Positions 44,565 through 53,946 of a stretch of 64,000 bases of DNA are shown here, one piece after another. The stretch covers positions 372,001 to 436,000 of the forward strand of contig CACNNQ010000001.1 of assembly GCA_902621855.1 (NCBI GenBank), written 5' to 3'. Under the pieces are notes generated by a model. It did not search any database, was not told the origin of the DNA, and saw nothing but the letters and a program-made list of their open reading frames with translations. Position numbers and translations under genes: made by a program. Position 1 is the stretch's first letter; the number at the start of each line of letters is the position of its first letter. This stretch comes from an uncultured Alphaproteobacteria bacterium (GTDB lineage: Bacteria; Pseudomonadota; Alphaproteobacteria; HIMB59; GCA-002718135).

Positions 44565-45551
44565 TTAGGGTTTTAATATAATTGATCCAGATGATTTTCT
44601 TGATTGTATTAGCTCATGTGCATCTGATGCCTCTGAAAGTTTGAAAGATTTGAAAATATTCGGTTTTATCTCTTTATTTCTAATTTTCTCAAATAATTTA
44701 TTACTTGAATCATCAAGTTCATCTCTGTCTCTAATATAATGCATTAATGTTGGTCTAGTAAAATATAAACTTTTTGGATTAAAGGTACTGTGTAAATTAA
44801 CCTCTTTAACCATTCCAGAAGATTGTCCAAATGAAACTAATAAGCCTCTATATGTTAAGCACTTTATTGATGTATCAAAGGTATCTTTACCAACTGCATC
44901 ATAAACAACATTAACTAATTTTTTATTAGTAATATTTGATACTTTTTCAAAAACATTTTCATTTTTATAATTAATTGTGTATTCACAACCGTTTTTTTTA
45001 GCTAATTGTGATTTCTCCTCATTACTAACAGTTCCAATCATTTTAGCACCTAAAGAATTGGCCCATTGACATGCAATTAATCCTACTCCACCGGCTGCTG
45101 CGTGAAATAAAAATATTTCGTCTTTTTTTAATTTGTAAAGTCTTTCAAATAAATATTCGACAGTCATACCTTGTAATAAGATAGATGCTGCTTCATCATT
45201 TGAAATGTAATCAGGTAATTTAACGATTTTATCTGCTTCAAAATCACGTATTTCACAATATGCTCCTAGAGGTGGGCTAAAAGAATATGCTACTCTATCA
45301 CCAACTTTAAAATTTTTTACTTCACTGCCAATCTCAATTATATCACCAGCAGCTTCTAAACCAGGGCAAAATGGAAAATCTAAAGGTAATGGATAAACTC
45401 CAGTTCTATGATATGTATCAATATAATTTAAGCCAATAGAAGTTTGACGTATTCGCACCATTGAGTTTGACAAATTTGATGGTAATTCATAGTCTATATG
45501 TTTTAAAACTTCAGGACCGCCAAGTTTAGTTATTACTATTTTTTTAGGCAT
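44565..45551 (-). CDS. qor: NADPH:quinone reductase, zinc-free MDR family
   Basis: Medium-chain reductase that reduces quinones or other enones with NADPH. LGGPEVLKHIDYELP and GLNYIDTYHRTGVYPLPLDF are typical of quinone oxidoreductase-1. FCPGLEAAGDI and the nucleotide motif AAAGGVGLIACQWANSLGA follow. The zinc-binding cysteines of alcohol dehydrogenases are missing, as expected. The 328 residues are complete. It overlaps aacS by eight bases and ends against tRNA-Glu. Confidence 0.92.
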   Translation of the reverse strand: MPKKIVITKLGGPEVLKHIDYELPSNLSNSMVRIRQTSIGLNYIDTYHRTGVYPLPLDFPFCPGLEAAGDIIEIGSEVKNFKVGDRVAYSFSPPLGAYCEIRDFEADKIVKLPDYISNDEAASILLQGMTVEYLFERLYKLKKDEIFLFHAAAGGVGLIACQWANSLGAKMIGTVSNEEKSQLAKKNGCEYTINYKNENVFEKVSNITNKKLVNVVYDAVGKDTFDTSIKCLTYRGLLVSFGQSSGMVKEVNLHSTFNPKSLYFTRPTLMHYIRDRDELDDSSNKLFEKIRNKEIKPNIFKSFKLSEASDAHELIQSRKSSGSIILKP

Positions 45552-47487
45552 TTTTTTCTAAGCTCCTATATATATCTAGATATTCTTCTAAACAATCTGG
45601 ATTAGTTAAAACTTCTTTATTTTCAATTTTTTGACCATTAATGATCTTTTTTACTAGAAGTTCAACTACTTTACCACTTTTGGTTTTGGGAATTTCTAAA
45701 ACAGAAAATATTTTTTTTGGAACATGTTTTGGAGATAGCAAATTTTTTATATTTAATTTAATTTTATCTTTTAATATGTTACTCAATTTTATATTATTGT
45801 TAAGTACAATAAATAGTATTACCTCTGTATCATTAATTAATTGATGCTCAACTGCTAAACTTTCTAAAATTTCGTCCATATTTTCTATTACTCTGTATAA
45901 TTCTGCTGTTCCAATTCTTACTCCCCCAGCATTTAGTGTAGCATCTGATCTTCCATATATAATGAAACCATTATTAATTGTTTTTTTTGAATAATCACCA
46001 TGACACCATATGTTGTGAAATTTTTTAAAATATGTCTCTTTGTATTTACTAAAATTTTTATCATTCCAAAAATACAATGGTTTTGAAGGAAAGCTTGATT
46101 TGCAAACCAATTCTCCTTTTTTATTTATTATGCTTTTTCCCTTTTCATTAAAAATATCTACTTCCATACCAAGACCAGCACATTGTATTTCTCCACTAAA
46201 TACATCTAAGGAAGGATTGCCCAGAACAAAACATGATACAATATCAGTTCCGCCACTAATAGATGCTAAATGAACATTACTTTTTATATTATTGTATACA
46301 TATTCAAATGATTCATTTACTAAAGGTGATCCCGTTGAAGCAATCATCTCTAATTGGGAAAGTTTAAATTTTTCTTTTATATTTATTTTATTATTTTTAA
46401 GAGTGTCTATATATTTTGCACCTGTACCAAAAAATGTAATTTTTTCTTTTTCAGCAATTTTGAATAAATATTCATAACTTGGAGTAAACGGTGATCCATC
46501 ATACAATACTATAGAGGCACTAGAGGCAAGTGATGAAATCAACCAATTCCACATCATCCAACCACATGTTGTAAAATAAAATACCTTGTCACCTTTCTTA
46601 ATATTACAATGTAATTGGTGTTCTTTTTTATGCTGGATTAATGATCCACCAGCTCCATGTACTATACATTTTGGAATTCCAGTAGTGCCACTTGAATAAA
46701 GAATATAGAGGGGGTGGTTAAATTCAAATTTTTCAAATTTATCGTTCTTATTTGTTGATTTCTGAATATCATTCCATTCAATATATTTAAATTTAACATC
46801 TAAATTTGCTTTCTCTTTATCATAAGGAATAACAATTATTTTTTCTATACTAGGTATGTTTTCTAAAATTGAAGGGACTGCATTAGTTGTTATGATTTTT
46901 TTTTGATTATAAAAATAATAATCAGTAACTATCAATACTTTAGGTTCAATTTGTTTAAATCTATCAATAATAGCCTTTTCACCAAAGTCAGAAGAGCATG
47001 ATGACCAAATTGCACCTATTTGTGATGTAGAAAGAAATGATACAACTGTTTCTGGTATATTAGGTAAAACTGCTGCAATTCTATCAAATTTACTAATATT
47101 ATTTGATTTTAAAAAATATGAAAATTTAAATACCTTTTCGCGTAATTGTTTCCATGAAAATGATTTTCTTAAATTTTTTTCAGAATAAAAAATAATAGCG
47201 TCTGAATCATCATCTTTGGATAAGCAATTTTCAGTAAAATTGATTTTACAATCTTCAAAAAATTTACATTTTATAAATTCTTTATTAGGTAGATAAATTT
47301 CTCCTTTTAAATCTCCCTTTATTTTAGTAAATTTCCATACTTTTCGCCAAAAATCACTTTTATTTTCAATACTCCATTTATGTAAATCAAGATAAGTATT
47401 AAGTTTTAAATTATTTTTAATTTCATCAGTAAACCTACTAAGATTATTTTTTTTATTAGATGCATTCCACAACTTTAAGTTGTGCAT
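45544..47487 (-). CDS. aacS: Acetoacetyl-CoA synthetase
   Basis: Activates acetoacetate with ATP and CoA, allowing use of ketone bodies or PHB breakdown products. The adenylate-forming core shows ILYSSGTTGIPKCIVHGAGG, SGGTDIVSCFVLGNPSLDVF and GRSDATLNAGGVRIG, and ends near TKSGKVVELLVKKI with the catalytic lysine. The N-terminal HKWSIENKSDFWRKVWKF block and the GTDIVSCF segment point to acetoacetyl-CoA synthetase and not acetyl-CoA synthetase. The 647 residues match. It lies six bases after irr. A thiolase that could use the product begins at 63.3 kb. Confidence 0.92.
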   Translation of the reverse strand: MHNLKLWNASNKKNNLSRFTDEIKNNLKLNTYLDLHKWSIENKSDFWRKVWKFTKIKGDLKGEIYLPNKEFIKCKFFEDCKINFTENCLSKDDDSDAIIFYSEKNLRKSFSWKQLREKVFKFSYFLKSNNISKFDRIAAVLPNIPETVVSFLSTSQIGAIWSSCSSDFGEKAIIDRFKQIEPKVLIVTDYYFYNQKKIITTNAVPSILENIPSIEKIIVIPYDKEKANLDVKFKYIEWNDIQKSTNKNDKFEKFEFNHPLYILYSSGTTGIPKCIVHGAGGSLIQHKKEHQLHCNIKKGDKVFYFTTCGWMMWNWLISSLASSASIVLYDGSPFTPSYEYLFKIAEKEKITFFGTGAKYIDTLKNNKINIKEKFKLSQLEMIASTGSPLVNESFEYVYNNIKSNVHLASISGGTDIVSCFVLGNPSLDVFSGEIQCAGLGMEVDIFNEKGKSIINKKGELVCKSSFPSKPLYFWNDKNFSKYKETYFKKFHNIWCHGDYSKKTINNGFIIYGRSDATLNAGGVRIGTAELYRVIENMDEILESLAVEHQLINDTEVILFIVLNNNIKLSNILKDKIKLNIKNLLSPKHVPKKIFSVLEIPKTKSGKVVELLVKKIINGQKIENKEVLTNPDCLEEYLDIYRSLEKNA

Positions 47488-47493
47488 TTTGAT

Positions 47494-47949
47494 CTAACTC
47501 TTTTTATTATCTTTTAGTGATCTAACTCTTACGATTACATCAATATTATGTAAATTTAGGCAGGCTGGTATGGATGGTAAATCAAGATTTATATTATTTG
47601 TAGGAATATCATGAACTTTACCTTCATCTTCAATGTAAAGATGGTAATGAGGCTTATTATTAGTATCGTATAGAGATTTATTTTTATCAACAACAATCTC
47701 ACGAATTAATCCTAAATTTGTGAATTGTTTTAAAGTATTGTAGATGGTAGCCATTGAAATTTTTCGATCTTCTCTTTTAACTTCATCAAATAAATCTTCT
47801 GCAGAAATATGACGGTTGCCTTTTTGAAACAAAAGTTGGGCAAGAATTCTTCTTTGTTTAGTGGGAATAATTCCACTTTCTTCTATTTTTTTTAATGCTA
47901 TGCTATATCCATCGAATGGATCATACACTTTATTTGAAGATTTAATCAT
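47494..47949 (-). CDS. irr: Fur-family regulator, Irr-like
   Basis: DNA-binding iron/heme-status regulator. The winged helix includes IPTKQRRILAQLLFQKGNRH and ISMATIYNTLKQFTNLGLI. The dimerisation half has YDTNNKPHYHLYIEDEGKVH and a NIDVIVRVR ending. The paired C-terminal CxxC motifs of Fur and Zur are missing and the His-rich strand is like Irr of Rhizobiales, which answers to heme. The 151 residues match. It is the first gene before aacS and qor in a probable operon and is divergent from a hydrolase gene 12 bases away. Confidence 0.82.
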   Translation of the reverse strand: MIKSSNKVYDPFDGYSIALKKIEESGIIPTKQRRILAQLLFQKGNRHISAEDLFDEVKREDRKISMATIYNTLKQFTNLGLIREIVVDKNKSLYDTNNKPHYHLYIEDEGKVHDIPTNNINLDLPSIPACLNLHNIDVIVRVRSLKDNKKS

Positions 47950-47961
47950 AATTATAATATT

Positions 47962-48759
47962 ATGATTTACATTTTTTCAGCAATTTTTCTATATATTTTT
48001 TTTGGATTAATACTGTATATTCTTCAAAGACGTATACTTTTTAACACATCTGGTTATCCTGGAAAACCTAGTGATTACGGCTTAAATTTAACCAAAGAGA
48101 TACAAATTCTTACTGAAGATAAAATTAATCTTTTATCCTGGTATCACAAGTCAAATGAAAAACTACCATTATTGATTTATTTACACGGAAATTCATTTAA
48201 TATTGGAGATAGGGCATATAGAATTAAAAAATATATAGATAAAAACTGGAATGTCCTTATTCTTTCTTGGAGGGGATTTGGAGGCAATAGTGGAAAACCT
48301 ACTGAAAAAAACTTTTATAAAGATGGTGAAGCTGTACTAAAATGGGTCTCAAAAAATACAAATTTTTCTAAAAATCAAATAGTTATTTATGGAGAGTCCT
48401 TAGGCTCTGGAGTAGCAGTGGAACTAGGAACTAAATATAAATTCTTAAGTGTGGTACTAGAGGCTCCATTTATGTCTATTTCTGAAATTGCAAAAAAAAG
48501 ATACATGATATATCCAGCAAAATATCTTGTTAAAGATAAGTTCGATAATTTTAGTAAAATTGATAAGCTTAAATCACCACTACTAATACTAAGTGGAAAA
48601 AAAGATGAAATTGTTCCTCATAATCATAGTTTAATGCTTTTAAACAAGGCAAAAGGAATTAAAAAAGGTGTTTTTATTGACGAAGCAATACATAATAATC
48701 TATACGATTTTAGCATTGAAAAAGATGTAATCAGTTTTAATTTAACATTATGGAAATAG
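47962..48759 (+). CDS. Membrane-anchored alpha/beta hydrolase (Bem46/ABHD13-like)
   Basis: Serine hydrolase of unknown substrate. One N-terminal membrane segment (about 3-21) is followed by an alpha/beta fold. The oxyanion region is LIYLHGNSFNIGDRAYR, nucleophile Ser146 is in IYGESLGSGVAVE, Asp215 in SGKKDEIVP and His244 in DEAIHNNLYDF. The 265 residues fit the Bem46-like group. It overlaps nhaD by ten bases, so the two are probably one operon. Confidence 0.88.
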   Translation: MIYIFSAIFLYIFFGLILYILQRRILFNTSGYPGKPSDYGLNLTKEIQILTEDKINLLSWYHKSNEKLPLLIYLHGNSFNIGDRAYRIKKYIDKNWNVLILSWRGFGGNSGKPTEKNFYKDGEAVLKWVSKNTNFSKNQIVIYGESLGSGVAVELGTKYKFLSVVLEAPFMSISEIAKKRYMIYPAKYLVKDKFDNFSKIDKLKSPLLILSGKKDEIVPHNHSLMLLNKAKGIKKGVFIDEAIHNNLYDFSIEKDVISFNLTLWK

Positions 48760-50051
48760 ATCTAACAACTTCATACGTAGGAATTCTAAGTCTTGTGGTA
48801 TTTGTCCTTGCTTATGCTGTAGTTATGGCAGAGGAATTTAGCCATCTTCGTAAATCAAAACCAGTTATAATTTCAGCAGCGGTAATTTGGGCTATCATTG
48901 CTTTTCATTATGCTTCTGACAAAGAATATGCACATAAAATTGAATATGCTTTAGAACATAATATTTTAGAATTTGCTGAATTATTTCTATTTCTTTTGGT
49001 CGCCATGACTTACATCAATGCTCTTGAAGAAAGAAAAGTATTTGATAACGTTAGATACCAATTAACATCTAGAGGTTTTAGTTTTAGACAACTTTTTATT
49101 TTTACTGGAATTATTACTTTTTTTCTCTCTCCCATAGCTGATAATTTAACAACAGCTTTAGTAATGTGCTCCGTTGTGATGGCATGTGGTAAAGGTAATT
49201 CAAAATTCATTTCTATTGGTTGTATAAATATAGTTGTCGCTGCTAATGCAGGTGGAGCATTCAGTCCATTTGGTGATATTACTACATTAATGGTTTGGCA
49301 AGCTGGGATAGTTGAATTCTTTACATTCTTTAAAATATTTTTTCCTTCAGTTGTTAATTATATAATACCTGCAATTGTTATGTATTTCTTTATTCCCAAT
49401 GAAAAACCAGAAGTGAGTACAGATAAAGTTGTAATAAAACGAGGAGGTAAAATTATTATCTTTTTAGGTTTATTTACGATTTTTAGCGCTGTTAATTTCC
49501 ATAATATTCTTCATTTACCTCCAATGCTAGGTATGATGTTTGGACTAGGTTTATTAGGAATATATTCATACTATTTAAAAATTACGTATAATTCTTCGAT
49601 TGAAGATGAAAAGTTTGATTTTTTTAGAAAAGTCTCAAGAGCTGAATGGGATACATTATTATTTTTCTTTGGAGTTATTTTAAGTGTAGGTGGACTAGGA
49701 TTTATTGGATATTTAACTTTAGTTTCAGAATTTTTATATATTGGATTAGGTCCAACAATGGCCAATTCTATCGTTGGTGTTCTATCAGCAATAGTCGATA
49801 ACATTCCTGTAATGTTTGCTGTTATAACAATGAGACCTGAAATGTCGATAGATCAATGGTTGTTAGTAACTTTGACTACTGGTGTTGGTGGAAGTTTATT
49901 ATCAATTGGTTCTGCAGCTGGTGTTGCGTTAATGGGACAAGCAAGAGGCTATTATACATTCTTTGGACACTTAAAATGGACTCCTGTTATTTTCATAGGT
50001 TATGTAGCAAGTATTTACCTTCACGTTTTGATGGCTGATCTACCTTGGTAA
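48750..50051 (+). CDS. nhaD: Na+/H+ antiporter NhaD
   Basis: Membrane antiporter of the ion-transporter superfamily, common in marine bacteria. The 433 residues have about 12 membrane segments. SPIADNLTTALVMCSVVMAC, NAGGAFSPFGDITTLMVWQA and SAIVDNIPVMFAVITM carry the conserved acidic and polar residues, and GVGGSLLSIGSAAGVALMGQ closes the core. It uses the proton gradient to expel sodium. Its last 31 bases overlap the end of the convergent thiP gene. Confidence 0.95.
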   Translation: MEIDLTTSYVGILSLVVFVLAYAVVMAEEFSHLRKSKPVIISAAVIWAIIAFHYASDKEYAHKIEYALEHNILEFAELFLFLLVAMTYINALEERKVFDNVRYQLTSRGFSFRQLFIFTGIITFFLSPIADNLTTALVMCSVVMACGKGNSKFISIGCINIVVAANAGGAFSPFGDITTLMVWQAGIVEFFTFFKIFFPSVVNYIIPAIVMYFFIPNEKPEVSTDKVVIKRGGKIIIFLGLFTIFSAVNFHNILHLPPMLGMMFGLGLLGIYSYYLKITYNSSIEDEKFDFFRKVSRAEWDTLLFFFGVILSVGGLGFIGYLTLVSEFLYIGLGPTMANSIVGVLSAIVDNIPVMFAVITMRPEMSIDQWLLVTLTTGVGGSLLSIGSAAGVALMGQARGYYTFFGHLKWTPVIFIGYVASIYLHVLMADLPW

Positions 50052-51610
50052 TTTAAATTATCTATTAACAAAAAAATAATCATACTTAACATTAGAATGG
50101 TACCAGCAACAAAAGAAGCTTCATCAAATCTATAAATACTAATTAATTTATAAAGATATGATGGCAAGGTATCAAAATCTTGACCTTTAAAAAATGAAAT
50201 TATTGTAAAATCACCAAAAGTTAATACCGATGAAAATGCAAAAACAAAAATAATATTTTTCTTTATTAATGGGAGTAAAATTATTAAATAATTCTTTATA
50301 CTCAAGCGAAAAGTTTGCTGAAAATTCTCAAAATTTAAAAAAATATTTTTCAGACTATTGAAAAGAATCAATATTGAAAATGGCAATAAGAAAAGACAAT
50401 TTATTAAAATTACAACTAAATATTTAATGAATTGTAGATATCTTAATTCGCCCAGTACAATAAAATAGCCAAGACTAAATATAATTGGTGAAATTATAAT
50501 TATTGAAGAACTGATTAAAAAAATGGACTGCTGGAAAATTATATTTTTATAATTTATTACAAGTATTGATGAAATAATAAAACCAATTACACTTACAATT
50601 ATTCCAGTAGTAATAGAAATAATTAATGAATTATAAAAAGCTTCTAAAAATTTTTCTTTAATCAAAAATATATAAAATTCACTATTTATAAAATTATAAA
50701 GTATTGAAAGAATTGGAGAAAAAAGAAAGATTGAAAATAAAATAATTACAAAACAATCTATTATTTTTATAAAACTATAATTTTTATAAGGATGAATAAA
50801 AATAATTTGATCTACTTCAAAAAAATTTGAACCTTTTAATTTGTAAAAACCAATCATTAAAAAAAATAAGCAAATAAATATTTGTAAAAAACTAAGTAAA
50901 ATTGCTTTATCAAAATTTAGTTCAAAAAGTGCATGCTGATAAATTGCTACCTCAATCGTTGAATACTTTGGTCCACCACCTAAAGCCATAACTATCGCAA
51001 AACTTAAAAAACATAGTGAGAATATTATCGAGAAAACAGTTAAAAAATTTTGTCTAATATATGGCAGTTCCAATTTAATAAGATTGCCTATAAACATAAT
51101 ATTTAACGAGCTAGATATTTCATAATATTTTCTTGGAATACTATTTAGGGATTGAAAAAATAATCGAGTAGCAAAGGGTGTGTTTAGAAGTACATGAGCA
51201 ATCAAAATTCCCTTCATTCCAAAAATTGTCTCAATAGAAAACATTTCATATAGATTAAAATATGAATTATAAAATCCGTTATTTCCAAACAGTTTAATCA
51301 CAGCAAAGACTATTAAGATTGTTGGTATTACAAAGCAAAATCCACATAGAGAAATTATAAATTTTATTATTTTTAAATCCTTATGACGATTTAGAGATAA
51401 TGCGAATGGAATAGCTAAAAAACAACTCAATATTGCAGAGAGAAAAGCTTGATATATAGAAAAATATATTAAACGATGAGTATATGAATTTTGAATAAAA
51501 TCATAAATTGAATTTAATTCATAATTAACTTTTGAAAAAATTCCTATGAAAGGCAATAAGATTATAATTCCAAAGAAAAATAATACTGCAAAGTTATATT
51601 TTAAATACAA
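50021..51610 (-). CDS. thiP: Thiamine ABC transporter permease
   Basis: Two-domain permease of the ThiBPQ importer, 529 residues with about 12 membrane segments. Each half has an EAA-like loop; in the first this is PRKYYEISSSLNIMFIGNLI followed by KLELPYIRQN. The identity follows from the adjacent ThiB and TPP riboswitch. The gene follows thiB by five bases. No thiQ ATPase gene follows: thiP instead runs into the end of nhaD on the other strand. Confidence 0.9.
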   Translation of the reverse strand: MYLKYNFAVLFFFGIIILLPFIGIFSKVNYELNSIYDFIQNSYTHRLIYFSIYQAFLSAILSCFLAIPFALSLNRHKDLKIIKFIISLCGFCFVIPTILIVFAVIKLFGNNGFYNSYFNLYEMFSIETIFGMKGILIAHVLLNTPFATRLFFQSLNSIPRKYYEISSSLNIMFIGNLIKLELPYIRQNFLTVFSIIFSLCFLSFAIVMALGGGPKYSTIEVAIYQHALFELNFDKAILLSFLQIFICLFFLMIGFYKLKGSNFFEVDQIIFIHPYKNYSFIKIIDCFVIILFSIFLFSPILSILYNFINSEFYIFLIKEKFLEAFYNSLIISITTGIIVSVIGFIISSILVINYKNIIFQQSIFLISSSIIIISPIIFSLGYFIVLGELRYLQFIKYLVVILINCLFLLPFSILILFNSLKNIFLNFENFQQTFRLSIKNYLIILLPLIKKNIIFVFAFSSVLTFGDFTIISFFKGQDFDTLPSYLYKLISIYRFDEASFVAGTILMLSMIIFLLIDNLNYQGRSAIKT

Positions 51611-51615
51611 TTTAT

Positions 51616-52599
51616 TTACGATGCATTAAGCCATTCATCAATCCATTTTTCTTTATTTTTATTAATCTCTTTCGGATTTATTTGAATGAAATTAGGTATT
51701 TCTAGTTTGTCAAATGCATCTGGTAAATTTTTAATTTTTGTAACAGGGTACATGATATTTGTTGATGGAATTACTGATTGAAATTCTTCTGACAACATAA
51801 AATTAAGAAATTTATTTGCTAAATCTTTATTTTTTGAATTATTTAAGATTCCAGCAAACTCAATTGTTATATAATTTCCTTCTTCAAAAGTTGTTGCAAG
51901 AATATCATATCTTTCTTCAAACATAATATGTGCTGCAGGTGATGTGGTATAACTTAAGACCATGTCGGCCTCTCCCGCAATAAAAAAATTATAATAGGCA
52001 TCAGTCCATCCTTTTGTAACAGATATAATTTTTTTATTTAATTTTTTCCATTCATCACCAGCTTTATCTCCATACAAAGCTTTCATCCAAGTTAATAATC
52101 CTAATCCGGGAGTAGATGTTCTAGGGTCTTGAATTACAATTCTTGCATTAGTAGAATTAATTAACTCATCCATAGATTTTGGAGGAGAATCTATACTTTC
52201 TTCATTATATACGAAAGAAAAGTAGCCATAATTATATGGAACAAATTTATTACTTTCCCAATTTAATGGTAAATTCATAATGTTATTTATATTTTTAATA
52301 TTATGAGTTGTAAAAAGGTCTGATTTTTCTGCTAGATCAAATAAATTCATATCAAGACCTAATACTATGTCCGCTTTAGAAGTATTTCCTTCTAAAATAA
52401 CTTTATTTAATAATGTTGCTGCACTGTCTACAGCGACAAACTCGATATCTGTTTTATATTTTTCTTCAAATATTTTTTCAATAATAGGTCCAGGACCCCA
52501 ATCTGAGACAAAAGAGTCATAAGTATAAATAGTAAGCCTCTCAGCATTGATTGATAAAGAAATTGATAAAGTAATTAAAAAAATTAGTAGTGATTTCAT
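51616..52599 (-). CDS. thiB: Thiamine-binding periplasmic protein
   Basis: Receptor of the thiamine/TMP/TPP importer. A signal peptide ending SLSINAE leads to RLTIYTYDSFVSDWGPGPII, the ThiB opening. ADIVLGLDMNLFDLAEKSDL and VIQDPRTSTPGLGLLTWMKA are also typical. The 327 residues match the family. A TPP riboswitch covers the whole 5' leader and includes the ribosome binding site, so thiamine pyrophosphate is expected to block translation. Confidence 0.95.
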   Translation of the reverse strand: MKSLLIFLITLSISLSINAERLTIYTYDSFVSDWGPGPIIEKIFEEKYKTDIEFVAVDSAATLLNKVILEGNTSKADIVLGLDMNLFDLAEKSDLFTTHNIKNINNIMNLPLNWESNKFVPYNYGYFSFVYNEESIDSPPKSMDELINSTNARIVIQDPRTSTPGLGLLTWMKALYGDKAGDEWKKLNKKIISVTKGWTDAYYNFFIAGEADMVLSYTTSPAAHIMFEERYDILATTFEEGNYITIEFAGILNNSKNKDLANKFLNFMLSEEFQSVIPSTNIMYPVTKIKNLPDAFDKLEIPNFIQINPKEINKNKEKWIDEWLNAS

Positions 52600-52603
52600 T
52601 TTT

Positions 52604-52676
52604 CCTCCGCTGGCATTATCCAGATCAGGTTAAAAGGGTATAAATCTCAGCATTTAAGCACCCCTAATTTCATTAT
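52604..52676 (-). promoter_or_regulatory. TPP riboswitch upstream of thiBP
   Basis: Read on the minus strand, the segment has the conserved core in order: GGGGTGC, then GCTGAGA, ATACCC, AACCTGATCTGGATAATGCC and AGCGGAGGA. The terminal GGAGG (52604-52608) is also the thiB ribosome binding site, four bases from the ATG. Ligand binding should therefore hide the Shine-Dalgarno directly; no separate terminator hairpin is seen. Confidence 0.96.
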
Positions 52677-52711
52677 AATTAATTTTATTTTAGAAAACAA
52701 ACATAAAAGAA

Positions 52712-52739
52712 TTGTTTTTAGCTTATTAATGAATATAAC
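52712..52739 (+). promoter_or_regulatory. Promoter of tRNA-Pro
   Basis: TTGTTT (52712-52717), a 16-base spacer and TATAAC (52734-52739) precede the tRNA at 52749 by nine bases. Confidence 0.65.
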
Positions 52740-52748
52740 AATTTTTTT

Positions 52749-52825
52749 CGGGGAGTAGCGCAGCCTGGTAGCGCACCTGGTTTGGGACCAGGGGGTCGAA
52801 GGTTCGAATCCTTTCTCCCCGACCA
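52749..52825 (+). tRNA. tRNA-Pro (anticodon UGG)
   Basis: Acceptor CGGGGAG (52749-52755) pairs with CTCCCCG (52815-52821), followed by A and an encoded CCA. The anticodon stem CCTGG/CCAGG encloses TTTGGGA with anticodon TGG. The D arm GCGCAGCCTGGTAGCGC is standard. It has its own promoter just upstream and no gene overlaps it. Confidence 0.98.
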
Positions 52826-52891
52826 TTAAAATTTTATTATTGTTAAAATTTAATTATATTAAAATAAATAAATAGAAATACAATTTGATAA

Positions 52892-53830
52892 ATGAGTAAA
52901 ATATTAATGTGTCCTAAAGAGAACCTTGATAAGAATTTATCTAATAAAACTTACATAGTTACTGGAACTACTTCTGGAATAGGATTAGAACTTATCACAC
53001 AACTTGCAAGACAATCTGCGACTGTTATATGTGCTTCACGAAATTTAGAAAAACTAAAAATTACCACTCAAGAAGTATCTAATCAAACTTCAAACAATAA
53101 AATATATTATATGCACCTTGATTTGGCATCACTCGAGTCAGTTAGAATTTTTGTTAAAAATTATTTTAAAAAATTTTCAAAACTAGATGGCCTAGTAAAC
53201 AATGCAGCAGTTATGTTTCCTTCAGAAGAGAGAACTGTAGATGGAAATGAATTGCAATTTAGTACTAATTTTTTGGGCCATTTTTTACTTACAGAGTTAT
53301 TATTACCTTTACTAAAAAAAACTCATAATTCTAGAATAGTTCACACATCAAGTGTTATGCATGAAAAAGGGCATATTGATCTTCAAGATCTGAATTTTGA
53401 AAAAAGAAAATACAACCGATTTGAAGCATATTATCAATCAAAACTAGCTCAAATTCTTTATAGTAGACACCAGGCCAAACTTCTTAAAGATGATAATGTT
53501 ATTGTAGTAAGTCTTCATCCTGGCTGGGTTCAAACTCCACTTATTAAAAATACTTTACCTGTTTTTTTTCAAGATGTTTTATTATATCCATTTTTAAAAA
53601 TGTCAGGAATGGTAAAGACTTGGTTAGGCGTACAAACAACTTTATTTTGCTTGCTTGATGAAAGTATTAAAAATAATTCAGGTAAATTTTATAGTCAAAC
53701 AGGAATATACAAAGACAAAGAATCTAGAAAAGGTGGCTGGCCAATGAAATGTCCAAACAATGAGGTTTATAATGAGAAACTTTGTGAAGATTTGTATAAT
53801 CAAGCTAAACTACTTGTTAGTTCAATGTAA
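52892..53830 (+). CDS. Short-chain dehydrogenase, retinol-dehydrogenase-like group
   Basis: NAD(P)-dependent oxidoreductase. The nucleotide motif is YIVTGTTSGIGLELITQLAR, followed by NNAAVMFPSEE. The active site is SSV with Tyr-Lys in FEAYYQSKLAQILYSR. The overall pattern (FSTNFLGHFLLTELLLPLL, VVSLHPGWVQTPL) is that of the WWOX/RDH11-14-like SDR group, many of which act on retinoids or other lipophilic carbonyls. Substrate cannot be told. Proteorhodopsin lies 14 kb away, so a retinoid role is only a thought. The 312 residues are complete. Confidence 0.85.
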   Translation: MSKILMCPKENLDKNLSNKTYIVTGTTSGIGLELITQLARQSATVICASRNLEKLKITTQEVSNQTSNNKIYYMHLDLASLESVRIFVKNYFKKFSKLDGLVNNAAVMFPSEERTVDGNELQFSTNFLGHFLLTELLLPLLKKTHNSRIVHTSSVMHEKGHIDLQDLNFEKRKYNRFEAYYQSKLAQILYSRHQAKLLKDDNVIVVSLHPGWVQTPLIKNTLPVFFQDVLLYPFLKMSGMVKTWLGVQTTLFCLLDESIKNNSGKFYSQTGIYKDKESRKGGWPMKCPNNEVYNEKLCEDLYNQAKLLVSSM

Positions 53831-53946
53831 AATATTTATTTTATCTCTACAAAAGAGGTACAATTTAAATAATATATAAATTTTCTTTTTTTGATAATTA
53901 ATTACCTATCATTTAAAAATAAATCACATATATAACTATTAATTTT

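Noticed and set aside
47950-47961. TATAAT between irr and the hydrolase gene as a promoter for the hydrolase
   Set aside because: The box at 47953-47958 is only three bases before the hydrolase ATG, so transcription would start inside the gene. AT-rich chance match is likelier.
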